From Heterohyrax brucei (Eukaryota; Chordata; Mammalia; Hyracoidea; Procaviidae): DNA of 64,000 nt. The notes under the pieces were generated by a model. That model did no database searches and was not told the origin of the DNA. It saw nothing but the letters and a program-made list of their open reading frames with translations. Both the position numbers and the translations under genes were made by a program. This document shows, one piece after another, positions 1-10,858 of this stretch (position 1 is its first letter; the number at the start of each line of letters is the position of its first letter). The DNA lies in contig CM053140.1 in NCBI GenBank assembly GCA_028571685.1, positions 147,173,701 through 147,237,700 of the forward strand, in the 5' to 3' direction.

Positions 1-869
1 GTAAGTGCACTACAGTGTGATAACGACAGAGAAAAAGCTAAAAAACCAGGGCATTTTGATGAGCATTCAGGAGGTGGACAGAACTAACATAAGGTGAACA
101 TGGGAAATGAAGAAGTAGAAATGATTAAGGAAGGCTTCCTGGAGGAACTAAGTTCTAGTTCATCCTATTGCAATCATTCCACCATTTAGACTCTGAGCTC
201 TTTAATGGTGAGCACTGTCTTTTATGAGATCCCAGGTCCTGGATGCCTGGCACAGTACAGAGCAGATTATGTCACTCTCTTGAATGGTTTTGTGTTGCTC
301 TTCACTGTGCCAACCCTCCTCACTCCCCGAAAGGTCTATCCTAAGACTACTGAATAGACCACCTGCATACAACTCTGTCTCAGTGTCTCTTTCAAGACAG
401 CCCAACCTAAGATATAACTTTTGATATTATGAATCTTGCATTCCTAGATAAACTATTAAAATTATAATGAAAGTCATGCGAAATAAGGCAGCAACCTAAG
501 GAAAATTTTAAATTTTATGGACTGCCTTGCTTAGCCTTTGTGCTGATCTTTTGCTCTATTGTTTGCTTGCACTTTCATTGAAAAAGTAAAAACTTTATGA
601 TGCAATATTTCATACGTATAGAAGAAATGTTGCACATTGTATTTTCGTCGTAAAATAAAATAATAAAATGAACACCTGTAGATGCATTACTTAACCTCAG
701 GACTGGAATTTCACCAGTCTTGTGAAAGCTACCTTGTTCCTTCCTGATCCTGTTGTCCTGTCTCTTCCTTACCAGAGGTGGCCACTGTCCCGAGGTTTAT
801 GTTTACTCTAATTTTTCTTATGCTTTAACTGCAAATAAACAATGTATATTTTTGTTTTTTAAATTCATC
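1..869. other. Mostly unique AT-rich sequence with a possible L2 scrap
   Basis: There is no supported gene. Around 185-300 the wording (a stretch like gcctggcacagtacagagc) resembles the 3' end of L2 on the plus strand, much decayed. The rest shows nothing recognisable. Confidence 0.4.
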
Positions 870-1045
870 AAAATGACAATAGCATATCACGCTATCTCAA
901 TCTCCATCAGCATCTCCTCACTAGAATGTAAGCGTATGAGGGCAGGAACTTTTGTCTGCTTGTTCACTGACAGATCCTAAGTACTCCAGCAGGACTTGGC
1001 ACGTGACAGGAGCTCAATAGACATTTGTTAACTAACTGATGGAAA
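870..1045 (+). repeat. L2 LINE 3' end
   Basis: The stretch matches the well-known L2 3' tail from memory: 'tagaatgtaagc ... gagggcaggaact', 'ttgttcactgacagatcc', and an ending like 'gctcaatagacatttgtt'. It is an ancient relic shared by all placental mammals and has no coding capacity. Confidence 0.8.
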
Positions 1046-2094
1046 ATCTAAGTCATCCAAATAGTCTCAGATAAGCCTAGTTAAGCTTAGTTGCTCCGGT
1101 TTTGAGGCACCATTTTTGGTAGCTTGTTACTCTGTGTAATACAGATACATTTGCATTTCCTTGAACTAGGATGTTCATAAATGCATTTCAACAAAATATT
1201 TCAATAAAACGTTTCTTCCTGTTTGTCTCTACTGTATGATTATAATCAACCCAAGCTAAAAATGATTTTTCAATACAGTGAATTTTGCCTCAATCAGAGC
1301 TTTAAGCTAGCAGAAGGAATTTGGGAATGCTAGATTTTCTTTCTTCTGCTAAATCTCATCTTCCCCTACATGTGGAATATTTACGCTGACAGCCCAATGG
1401 TGCATAGTTCTAACAAAATATTAGAATTAGTATGATTCTATTGTAATATTTATACTGTTTTCTATGTGCCATCATTAGGAGAGTTCATTTTTATGCTGTG
1501 TATATTGCATCTGTCCCTTAAGTCAAATACCTTACTGACGCAAAGAACTCCTTCAGAAGTTAGTCTTTTTAATGCACTTTTTTTTTAATGCTTACTATTT
1601 TTTCCTTATTCATTTAGTATACATGTTTTTTATTTTCTATTCCTGGAATGGAATCTTTGCCAAAACTCCTTTCCAATAACTTTTTAAAGATATGGAATTT
1701 CACCAACATTTGCTAAAGCATTAAATCTCAAAGACATTTTAATGCAATGCAAAGATTTTCATGAGAGAATTTTGCAGTAGAGGAGAAAAGGCTGCTTTGT
1801 GATTATAGAAGTTTTTGAAATCAGGGAGAAAAACTTCACAGTTTCTGAACTTGTCATGAACTTTCTATCCATTGACATGGAATTTTTATATATTGTTGTG
1901 TAAAACTGGAAATTCCCTGAGAAATCTCCACAAGAGGTGGATGCCACCTAAAGGAAAAGAAAACTGAAACCAAGGAGCACAACATGTAAGAAAAGAATCC
2001 AAGGAAGTCATTTTTAAAGACCAACATGACTTCTAAAGATAGAACAGTGTCATCTATTGGTCATAAACTTACCTACTGTTGTCCTCAGTGTTAC
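1046..2094. other. AT-rich sequence, nothing recognised
   Basis: Both strands carry only short ORFs with no recognisable protein. No repeat family stands out. Confidence 0.4.
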
Positions 2095-2300
2095 TTCTTC
2101 CTGCTCTATGATCAATGAGCCAGTACCTATTGAGTACATGGTTGTTGCTAACATGTTAGAGACACTACAGCGTGTTCTAAAGAATAATTTCTATATATCC
2201 TGCACCTTAAGGACCTACAACTGAGTGGGAGGAATAAACTAACAGGTTTAAAGCCACAGGACAAGTTACAATGTTATTTAATTACTGTAAGCGCTAAATT
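2095..2300 (-). repeat. Possible decayed L2 3' end
   Basis: The plus strand reads like a reversed L2 tail (a cattgagtacatggttgttgct region, then 'ctgcaccttaaggacctac'). The match is weak. Confidence 0.35.
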
Positions 2301-3277
2301 ATGATGTACAGACTATCATAGCTGTAACATTGATTGGGAAGTGGTAAACCCAGAAAGGGCACAGGGATCCCAAGGTTCCAGTAATCGTTTCCTAAACTGA
2401 GTGGTGGTAAACATGAGTGTTCACTTTATAACCAGTTGTTAAACTACACGTACGTTTTATTCATTTTTATGAATATTTCACAGTAAAAATATTAAAATAG
2501 TGGGGGGGAGAGAGGCAGAATGAATAAGGGATGGGATAATCAAGACAAAAATTGTGAAATAAATAAGACTCAAAGTGGACATGTGGATTGGCACAGAGGA
2601 GGCAGCAAATTTATAGAAATGCAAATGTAGTGCGATCTTGTGGGTTACAGGTAGGATGCAAGGTGAGGGAGCCTGGATTTTGGAGATAGTTGAATGGGGA
2701 AGTGTAGTAGCTATAATAAGTTTGGACAGTTTGAGAGTTGGAAGCTAGGGGACTCGGGGAGGACTTTGAGATTAAGTAGGGGAACTTAGTCTCTTATATA
2801 GTAAGACAATAATACATTGACAGCCTGATGGAAGAAGGTTTGAGAAAAATTAGCATGGTGGCATTTTTTTAATTATTTTTACTATTAAACTAATATGGAA
2901 GCTGGAGTGAGAAAGGGAAGCAAAAATCAAAGCAAGCAGTGATGAGAGCCTCCCGTCAGTATTACTGAAGAGGAAGAGGCAGAAGTTAGAAACTACAGAG
3001 GAGAAAACTGCATGACTGGGTGGCTAATGAAATAGGGGAATGAGCAGGATAAACGGACCTCTGATTTTACTATGGCTGAAAGGATAATGGTGCCAGATAT
3101 AGAGTTGTTTGTACAAGTAGCTGGTTAAGAATAGAGGATGATGTTAGTCTTACAGCTAGACAGTAGACAATCTGGGAACAGAGCAAATGCATATAGAAAA
3201 ATCTGCATAAGCGTTTTCTGATACAAAATACCACAATCAGAAATGAAAAAGTCCATAAAACCCACTAAAAAAAATAT
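2301..3277. other. Purine-rich sequence without a recognised gene
   Basis: The sequence is rich in A and G on the plus strand, with phrases such as 'gagggagcctggattttggag' that suggest a very old interspersed repeat. I cannot name the family. Confidence 0.3.
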
Positions 3278-3440
3278 GTTGCCTTCAAATCAGACTCTGA
3301 GTCAAAGCAACCCTGTAAGACAGCCTAGAAACACCCCCATAAAGTTTCTAAGGATTGTCTGGTGGATTTGAACTGGGTAGATTTGAACCTGACATTTTGG
3401 TTAGTGCCCACAGCACTTTACCACTAAGTCACCAGTTTTT
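3278..3440 (-). repeat. Afrotherian tRNA-derived SINE
   Basis: In reverse orientation it shows the SINE hallmarks: the 3' block 'agtcaaagcaaccctgtaagacag', 'gtttctaaggattgtctggtggatttgaac', 'cattttggttagtgccc' and the promoter end 'accactaagtcaccag'. The 3' half is at the left, so the element reads on the minus strand. It is strongly diverged. Confidence 0.8.
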
Positions 3441-3449
3441 CCAATTAAA

Positions 3450-3654
3450 AATACCCAAATCCATTGCCATCAAGTTGATTTGGACCTATAGTGACCCCAT
3501 AAGACAGGGTAGAACTGCCCGCAGAGGATTCCCAGGCTCAAAATCTCTATAGAAGTCGTTGACACACCTTTTCCTATAGAGCAGTTGGTGGGTTGAAACT
3601 ACCAACCTTTCGATTAGCGGGCAAGTACTGAATGATAGCAGCGCCAGGGCTCCT
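3450..3654 (-). repeat. Afrotherian tRNA-derived SINE, longer variant
   Basis: It has the same ordered blocks as its left neighbour ('ccattgccatcaagttgatttgg', 'agacagggtagaactgccc', 'gtgggttgaaactaccaac', 'gcgccagggctcc'), with an extra middle segment between the 3' block and the linker. It sits directly next to another SINE in the same orientation. Confidence 0.85.
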
Positions 3655-3885
3655 TTAAAGGGCCAGAAGTAGAGAAAATGGTTTGCACGCTACTGTAAAC
3701 CTAGAAGTCGGTGGTTTAAACCCAGGTGGTTTGAACCCAGCCATCAGTACTATGGAAGAAAAGGCCTAGTGAGCGGTTTCTTCTAGGATTACAGCCCAGA
3801 AAACCCTATGAAACAGTTTTGGTCTGTAACATATGGGCTCACCATGAGTTGGAATCAACACAATGGCAACTAACAGCAATCTTAT
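3655..3885 (+). repeat. Afrotherian SINE, longer variant, plus orientation
   Basis: The blocks appear in forward order: a degraded tRNA-like head, 'gaagtcggtggtttaaaccc', the extended middle 'aaggcctagtgagcggtttcttc', and the 3' block 'accatgagttggaatcaac'. Also, 'aggtggtttgaacccag' repeats the box just before it as a short internal duplication. Confidence 0.75.
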
Positions 3886-4477
3886 TATGTGATACATATC
3901 ATAAAATATCAAAGCTGTATTTCTCTTACGCTGAAGACAAGGCTGAAGACAAGGATATTTATCCTCCTCCCATGTAGAACCTGAAACCACCAGTATTTCT
4001 GTTACTTTCCATCTTCGACAGATTGGTAAATGCTCCGTGTCCAACAATAAGACCTGCACGTTTTATTGGGAAGAAAAAGGTAGACATTCTAGCTGGTGGT
4101 GACTTCTACGCAAGACTAACCATCCTTACTGCATTTAAGATAACTTTAATTTTGTGTCTTTTTAACAATTTTGGAGAGTTATGTCATAGAAACGGAAAAT
4201 TTCAAAGGACAGATAGAATCAAGAAGGCAGATCTTGCTTTAATATAAAAAGCACTTTCTAAAAATGTGAACTACCCATAAATGGAAAAGCCAAGTATATT
4301 CTTATTCTGAAAGTATTTTAGTAAGAGTTTGACATTATGTAGAGACTCTATATATAGATTCTTACTTTGAGTCAGTGATTGGGTTAAAAGACCTTTACGA
4401 CACTTTTTGTACTTAATCTCTTTCTCTCAGGTGTCAAGAGTGGATGACGAAAGGTTTGAATAACATCTATGTTTTTG
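3886..4477. other. Unique sequence, nothing recognised
   Basis: No supported gene or repeat. A short tandem duplication 'gctgaagacaag' occurs at about 3932-3955. Confidence 0.4.
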
Positions 4478-4640
4478 TATTCATTTACCTGGATATTTGG
4501 GTACTTTCCTCACGAGCCAGGCAGTAGCCTAAACACTGTGGATATGGCAGTGGAAGAGAGATTGACCCTGTCCTCAAGGAGCTTGGAGTCTGGTCAGACT
4601 GGTCAGGAATGTGGACGGTAAACCGAGCATTAAAGGTTGT
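4478..4640 (-). repeat. L2 LINE 3' end
   Basis: In plus orientation it reads as a reversed L2 tail: 'attcatttacctggatatttggg', 'gagccaggcagtagcctaaac', 'ccctgtcctcaaggagcttggagtct'. It is ancient and noncoding. Confidence 0.7.
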
Positions 4641-4783
4641 TATAGAAGTAAATATCTGGAACTCTGGGAACACACAGTTCACTGTCAACTTTTTGAAGTA
4701 AATAACCTGAAATGTAAAATATTTTACCAACTGTATTGTTGAAGACAGGACAGACCAAAATCACTTCTACAGTTTTTTTAAGG

Positions 4784-4842
4784 TTTCTGAGTGGCGCAAA
4801 AAGGTTCGCACTAGTAACTGCAACAGCAACAACAATAACAAC
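4784..4842 (+). repeat. SINE promoter end followed by an (AAC)n-like tail
   Basis: Only the tRNA-like head is present ('tttctgagtggcgcaaa.aggttcgcac'). It passes directly into 'aacagcaacaacaataacaac', a simple tail like that seen at RTE and RTE-tailed SINE 3' ends, so the body between head and tail has been lost. Confidence 0.6.
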
Positions 4843-5224
4843 GTAATTTCTTGCCTAATGTCCGTTATTTCAATAAAAAAGTCTACAGAAAATTCTGTTG
4901 GAAAATAAAATCTCATAGGACTTTCATTATGAGAGCGTAAATTGCAGTCTCAGAAATTGCTTTGAGTTTCCAGGAAACCTAAAATGTAACTGAGATTAAA
5001 AATTCTCAAACCTAAAAAAAGAAAAAAAAAATCTCTATTTCTTAGAATGACGTTATGCAGTATTCATTGTTTTCCCTTTATCCTGAACGCCCGCTATTCA
5101 GGCTGCTAGACTAGATTTTTCCATTTCCTCAAGAAGTATGATGATGAAGAAGGAAAGGGTAGAGAGTTACAGCAGAACCAGAATATAAAGATGTCCTATT
5201 CATGGCTCTTATGTGAAAAATGCC
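4843..5224. other. Unique sequence with an A-rich run
   Basis: No gene is supported. An A-rich stretch lies at about 5013-5031. Confidence 0.4.
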
Positions 5225-5440
5225 TGAGTGTATGATTGTTGCTGTTGTTGGGTGCCCTCTGTGCACCTCAGACTGCCCTCCATGCACAACAGAAATGAAA
5301 CGTTGGCAGATCTTGCCCGGTGCCCACAGTGAGAGGCAGATCATATCATTGTGATCATCAGGGTATCATCAACTGATTTTCGGAAGGAGATTGTCAGGCC
5401 TTTCTTCCAGTTGTATGATGTGAAGATTTAATCACCTGTT
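5225..5440 (-). repeat. SINE with RTE-type 3' tail
   Basis: From the left it shows the RTE terminal block in reverse (gttgctgttgttgggtgcc, then 'catgcacaacagaaatgaaacg'), then 'tgatcatcagggtatcatcaactgattttcgg' and 'ttgtcaggcctttcttcc'. The same blocks occur in reverse complement at 40110-40437, which defines a SINE family whose 3' end resembles the RTE LINE. Confidence 0.7.
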
Positions 5441-5671
5441 TCCTGGGTTATCTTGTCCACCCAGAAGGAAATAGTTTACTTTGTCGTCTGAACTAAGGAA
5501 AGGAAATGATTGAAGAAGGGATAGGAATCAAGATAAGGCACTCATGAAGACCTCAGGCTCTTCCTCTGCTCATCTCCCTTGCAGTAATTAACTTCAGGGA
5601 GCAGGGAGCGCTAGAACCCCTAGACACAGCCGGGATTCTGAGGGCAAATTGAAACACTTTCCTGTCTCTTA

Positions 5672-5850
5672 GATCACTGCTTCTCGAATTTTAATGCACA
5701 TAGAAATCACCTGGGGATTTTGTTAAAATGCATATTTTACTTGAAATACACAATCTAGTCAATTGAGTAGATCTGAAGTGGAGCCCAAGAGTCTGTATTT
5801 CTAAGAAGCTTCCAGGTGATCCCAATACTATCCGTCTAACATCCACCTTT
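5672..5850 (+). mobile_element. MER5-type hAT-Charlie DNA transposon relic
   Basis: Recognised from the family wording: 'tctcgaattttaatgcacat', 'aatcacctggggattttgttaaaatgca', 'agtagatctgaagtggagcc', 'tttctaagaagcttccaggtga'. It is a short non-autonomous element of eutherian age. Confidence 0.85.
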
Positions 5851-6464
5851 AGAAAATCAAGATCATAGAGAATTATTGAAGGTAATCTTGGGCCCAGGAA
5901 TTCAGTCAGTAGCAAGAGGCAGTTGTGTAATCAGCTAAGGGCAGTTGGAGCCTGAGGCATTCATGTTGAATTTCCTGAGGCTCAAAAACAGCGTGTGAGA
6001 AGCGTTCATTTTTCTTCTGTCCTGGAAAATGGCGCAGAAACTAGTCAGAAAACCTGGGGACAGCTCAAAGTCGTAATGTGGAGACACCATAATGAGGGAA
6101 AAGGGGCAGAGACTATGCTACCACGTGTACCTGGAAACAAGGGCAGCCCTGCAGTGACAATCTAGAGGTTGGTGTGCTTCTTGATGGGCTAGTACATCTC
6201 TGAAGCCAGCATTCGGGATGGATGACAGTCTTGGGCCAGATACCCCTTTCTCTACTCCCAACCTAAGCCGTAAAACCACATATCCCTGGAAATTAAATTC
6301 CACATCAGAGAAAAGGAAAAGGAGAGATGACCCCAACTTGACTGAGTTTACCCTGGCAAGATTGGTTTATCCACTACTGGATAGAGAGGGAATCTTGAGA
6401 CAGAAATCAGGTTGTTACAGAAGGCAAAACTTGTTCTCCTAAATATTCAATTTGGGGACCTGAG
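5851..6464. other. Unique sequence, nothing recognised
   Basis: Open frames of about 70 codons on both strands have no recognisable protein and are taken as chance. Confidence 0.4.
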
Positions 6465-6676
6465 AACTTCCTACTCACTGTTCTTGTGTGTCATAGAGTT
6501 GATTCTGACTCGTAGTGATCCTATAGGACAGAGTAGAATGTCCCCACAGAGTCCTTGGTCTGTAATCTTGACGGGAGTGGTTGCCAGGTCTTTTCTCCTG
6601 TGGAACTGCTACTGGGTTTGAACTACCAACCTTCGATTAGCAGCTGAACACTTAACCTTTGTACCACCAGGCCTTC
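6465..6676 (-). repeat. Afrotherian SINE, longer variant
   Basis: The reversed SINE blocks are in order: 'catagagttgattctgactcg', 'aggacagagtagaatgtccc', 'ttctcctgtggaactgctac', 'cgattagcagctgaacac', 'ttgtaccaccagg'. Confidence 0.88.
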
Positions 6677-6886
6677 TAACTTACTTCTCAATACGTCCAA
6701 TGCCACTGAGTTGGTGTGACTCATAGCAATCCTACAAAATAGAGCAGAGCTGTCCCAGAGAGTCTGTGAGGCTGTAATCTTTATGGAAGCAAACTGCCAT
6801 ATCTTTCTTCTGAGAAGCAGCTGGTTGGAACTGCCAGTTTTTTGGTGAGCAGCCAAATACTTAACCATTGCAGCACCAGGGCTCCA
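6677..6886 (-). repeat. Afrotherian SINE, longer variant
   Basis: A second reversed copy sits directly beside the previous one: 'ccaatgccactgagttgg', 'catagcaatcctacaaaatag', 'gagaagcagctggttgg', 'gcagcaccagggctcc'. The tandem placement in the same orientation suggests insertion into the A-rich tail of a neighbour. Confidence 0.88.
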
Positions 6887-7159
6887 TAGGATAAAATTAC
6901 AAATACCAATAAATTGTAGGTTCATTTTGAAAGGAGAATTGATGTCTATATAGACCCTAGCACGTTCCTTGAAACAGGCTAGAATATTCAAAACAACTTT
7001 GTAGAAAACTACTTCAAGTACTTTTGGAAAATGAAAAATTGCAATGATGTGGGGGGGGAAGGGGCCACTATCAATTAATAATTCTATCTCTATCCTCTAA
7101 GAAAATGATTCAGAAAAAATGCAAAATGAGGGAAGTGAGTTCGTGGAGAAGGAACTAAT

Positions 7160-7520
7160 ATATTTTGATTACATGTCCCGTGCCAACCGTTGTAATGGGA
7201 CCATAGTATATAAGAGCCCTAATCCTCTCAGTGAAAGCTCTGGTTGCATAATGGTTAAGAGCCTGGCTACTAACCGAAAGTCTGACTGTTTATATCTACC
7301 AGCTGGTCTTTGGAAACTCTATGAGACAGCTCTGCTATGTCCTATATAGTGTTGTTGTGAGTCAGAATCGACTTGACAGTAGTGGGTTTGGATTTTTAGT
7401 AATCCTCTCAACAACCCTCTAAAATAGATTTAATTACCTTCTTTTTATGGATGAGCAAATAGTGATTGAGAGGGTTAAGTGGAAGAATCGAGATTTAAAA
7501 TCAGGTTCATCTGATTACAA
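7160..7520 (-). repeat. MIR SINE, split by an afrotherian SINE
   Basis: The right part (7401-7520) reads as a reversed MIR: 'aatcctctcaacaaccctc', 'atggatgagcaaatag', 'gagagggttaagtggaag'. The left part lies before the SINE at 7231 and is more decayed. Confidence 0.65.
7231..7399 (+). repeat. Afrotherian tRNA-derived SINE with target duplication
   Basis: A full-length copy: 'gctctggttgcataatggtt' head, 'ggctactaaccgaaag' box, 'gtgagtcagaatcgacttg' 3' block and 'gggtttggattttt' tail. The flanks repeat taatcctctca (7220-7230 and 7400-7410), a clean target site duplication that shows LINE-driven insertion into a MIR. Confidence 0.93.
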
Positions 7521-7824
7521 ATAGTCACATATTTCTGTTTTTATAAATGAAGATGAAAGATCCAAATATCTATCCAAGGTGTGTGATTAGCAGTGACAAA
7601 AGACAGTAATAATAGAAACAATTGTCAGAAACAGACATGGAGTGAAGGATACATTGGGACAAGGAAACAAAGCAGGAAGAAAATTTAATACTTATTGATG
7701 TCTACCAACCTGAGCAATCATTCTGAGCTGGTCACTTTGAAGTAATAATTTTAGAAGATGAATATGTACACAAAGTATTAAAGCATTCTGTTTTAGTACA
7801 TTTATTTCAAATTATAATAATTGA
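7521..7824. other. Unique AT-rich sequence
   Basis: Nothing recognisable on either strand. Confidence 0.4.
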
Positions 7825-7930
7825 GTATGTATTGATTATGCATTGGGTATTGTTTTAAATATATGTGTGAATGCATTCAATACTCACAAAAATTCTGTGT
7901 AGTAAAAACAATTATTATCCACAGTTAATG
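7825..7930 (-). repeat. MIR fragment
   Basis: It reads as a reversed MIR 3' half: 'attgattatgcattgggtattg', 'acaaaaattctgtgtagt', 'attattatccacagtt'. Confidence 0.6.
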
Positions 7931-8095
7931 ACTCCTTTTGGTACGGTAATTACAAGCTCAGGCTGCTGACCAAAAAGGTGAACACTTTCAATCTACCAGC
8001 TGCAACGTGGAAATTCTATGGGGCAGTTCTGTTCTGTCCTCTAGGTCCTATAGCGTCTCTGTGAGTCAGAAATGACTCGACAGAAATGGATAGGA
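7931..8095 (+). repeat. Afrotherian tRNA-derived SINE
   Basis: The forward blocks are degraded but in order: 'ggctgctgaccaaaaagg', 'ctaccagctgcaacg', 'tggggcagttctgttctg', 'gagtcagaaatgactcg', 'ataggatttgg'. Confidence 0.87.
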
Positions 8096-8799
8096 TTTGG
8101 AATGACTGAGACCATCATGCATCAGCCAGTTTTTTTGTATTGTGGTGACTTGTTTAGTGCTGTGATACAGGAAGTTATGCCACTGGTATTTCCAATACCA
8201 GCAGGGTTCTATGATGGATAGCTTTCAGCAGGGCTTTCAGACTAAGATAGACAAGGAAAAAGGACCTAGTAACATATTTTTGAAAAAAGTGGCCAGTGAA
8301 AACCTTCTGAACAGCAGCAGAATGTTGTCTAATGCAGTGCCAGAAGGTGAGCCCCTCAGGTTGGAAGTCATCTAAAATACCACTGGGGAAGAGCTGCCTC
8401 CTCAAAGAACATGATTAGAGTGAAGTTTTTTGGACATTCATTTGCTAATGTAGTATGATTCAAAATGAGAAAGCAAACAAACAAAAAAAGAACTTTGAAC
8501 ATCCATTAGTAACTGAAAAGTGAAATAGCTGAAGATTGAATCTAGGAAAATTGGAAGTTGTTAAAAATTAAATGGAATACATAAAGATCAGTGTTCTGGG
8601 CATTAGTAAGCCAAAATGGACTGGTACTGCCCATTTTGAATCAAACAATCGTATAGTATACTATGCCAGAAATGACAAATTAAAAAGGAACAGCATTGGA
8701 TTCATTGTTGAAAACAACACTTCAAGATCTATCCTAAAGTACAATGGTGTTAGTGATAATATCCATGTCTACAAGGAAGACGTATTCAATTTTACCCAA

Positions 8800-9326
8800 G
8801 TTTTTAGTCAGCTAGTGATATTCTAACAGAAATACCATGAATGGATGGCTTTAACAAAAGAAAGTGTAATCTGACACAGTCTTGTGGGCTACAAGTTCAA
8901 ATTCAGGATGTCTACTCCATGGGAAGGCTTTCCCCCTTGTTGGTTCTGGAGGAAAGTCTGGTATTGCATCAGTCCTTGTCTAGGGAGTGTCTTGGCACAG
9001 GAACCTCAGATCTGAACGATGTGCTCTTCTCCTGGTGCTGCTTGCTTGATGGTGGGAGGTTTCTAATTCCCTGCTTGCTTGCTTGCCTTTCCTTTTATCT
9101 CTTTTAGGATGAAAGGATTAAGGGTGGGGCAAGCCATGCTTCAGGGAAATTCCCTTTACAGTGGAGCAGGCAGCTGGTTTTATAAAGTAATTTACACTCC
9201 CACTCTAATCCTTTAACATACGGCATAAGAAAATCACAAAATGGAGGACAACCACAAAATACCAGGAATCACGCACAGCTACACGGCTACACGTATTTTG
9301 GGGGGAACACAATTCAATCCATGACA
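8800..9326 (-). mobile_element. MaLR-type solo LTR inside RTE
   Basis: On the minus strand it begins TGTCATGGATTGAATTGTGT and ends near the block 'gctgactaaaa', as MaLR LTRs do. On the plus strand the shared blocks are 'taacagaaatacc', 'ggctttaacaaaagaaag', 'tccaatc..cttttaacatac' and 'acaattcaatccatgaca'. It lies in the same orientation as the copies at 9806, 12880 and 21223. The flanking duplication is too decayed to call. Confidence 0.85.
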
Positions 9327-9805
9327 CCCTCCCACCATTAATGCCAAAGTTGAGAAATCCGAAGGTTTTTACCAACTTCTCTGGTCCAAAATTAATCAAA
9401 CATGCAATCAGAATTCACTGATAACTGGTGGTGACCGGAATGAGAAAGTTGGAAACAAAGAATAAGAAACAGCAGTTGGAAAATACAGCCTTGCTGGTAA
9501 AGATGGCTTGGAGAGATAACGATAGAATTTTGCAACATGAATGACTTATGCATTGCAAATACTTTCTTTCAACAGCATGAACAGTAACTATACACATGCA
9601 CATCACTGGATGGAAAATGTAAGAATCAAATCAACTATATCATGGGAAGAGATGCTGGAAAAGCTCAATATAATCAATCAGTACAAAGTCATGGGCTGAC
9701 AGTGGAACAGACCATAAATTGTTCACATATAAGTTCATACTGAACGTGAGGAAAATCAAAACAATTTCATGAGAACCAAAATGTGACCTCAGATATGTAT
9801 TACCT

Positions 9806-10306
9806 TGTTTTAGTCAGCTAGGGCTGCTCTAACAGAAATACCACAGAGTGGATGGCTTTAACAAAGAAAGATTTATTCTTACACAGTCTGGTAGGTTGCA
9901 AGTCCATATTCAGGGTGTCCGCTCCAGGGGAAGGCTTTCCCCTTGTTGATTCTGGAGGAAAGTCCAGTATTGCATCAGTCTTTGTCCAGGGAGCGTCCTG
10001 ATGCAAGAACCTCTGGTCTGAAGGACGCACTCTGCTGCCGGTGCTGCTTGCTTGCTGGTAACAAGGTTCTCAGATTGTCCTTTGTTTCTTTTTCCTTTTA
10101 TTCCTTGCAAGCTAAAAGCATTAAGGGTGGGGCAAGCTATACTCCAGGGAAACTCCCCCTACAGCAGGAATTTACAGCCGCACCCTAATCCTTTAACATA
10201 CAGGTTAGCAAAACCACACAATGGAGGACAGTCCCAAGATACTGGGAACCATATCCCACCCACGTGGCTGCACACATTTTTGGGGGACACAATTCCAACC
10301 ATGACA
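9806..10306 (-). mobile_element. MaLR-type solo LTR inside RTE, 5-bp target duplication
   Basis: The element runs from TGTTTTAGTCAG to ATGACA on the plus strand, so both ends are the TG...CA of an LTR. It is flanked by tacct (9801-9805) and cacct (10307-10311), a 5-bp duplication with one change, as expected for ERVL-MaLR elements. On the sense (minus) strand an AATAAATCTT polyadenylation signal lies about 65 nt before the 3' end. There is no internal sequence, so it is a solo LTR. Confidence 0.9.
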
Positions 10307-10708
10307 CACCTGAATTTGGAGGTCATCTGAACAATAATGTTGACAGACTGAACACTAATGACTAGAGACCAGATGAGTTGTGTGATGACATCAAGTATAT
10401 CACTCATCAAGAAAGAAAAGCTCATTAAAAAGACAGGAAAGAATGAAGAGATTAAAATGGACGTCAGAGGGGACTCTAAAACCTGCTCTGGAACACAGAG
10501 TAGCTATAGCAAAAGGAAGAAATGACGAAGCAAAGGAACCGAATAAAAGACTTCAAAGTGCTGCTTGAGAAGACAAAGTTATGATGATGGAATTACACAG
10601 ACCTGGAGATATCAAATCAAAAGGGAAGAACACACTAGGCATTTTCAAGCTGTAAGAACAAGGAAAACTCAAGTCTCAAATTACAGTTTTGAAGGATTCT
10701 ACGTGGTC

Positions 10709-10858
10709 AGCAAAAAAGAGGAAGACCCTCAACAAGACGGATGACACAGTGGCTGCAACAATGGGCTCAAGCATCACAAAAATTGTGAAAATGGTGCAGG
10801 ACCTGGCAGTGTATCATGAGGTTGCTATGAGTCAAAACTGCCTTGACAGCACCTGACC
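10709..10858 (+). mobile_element. RTE 3'-terminal fragment inserted in RTE
   Basis: The stretch 'agcaaaaaagaggaagaccctc' to 'gacagcacctgaccccagcaa' is the terminal 150 bp of the RTE family. It interrupts endonuclease-RT linker sequence that resumes with 'gaatgacgcaggaagcatc'. The flanks acgtgg and acatgg look like a decayed duplication. It is a 5'-truncated copy in the same orientation as its host. Confidence 0.7.
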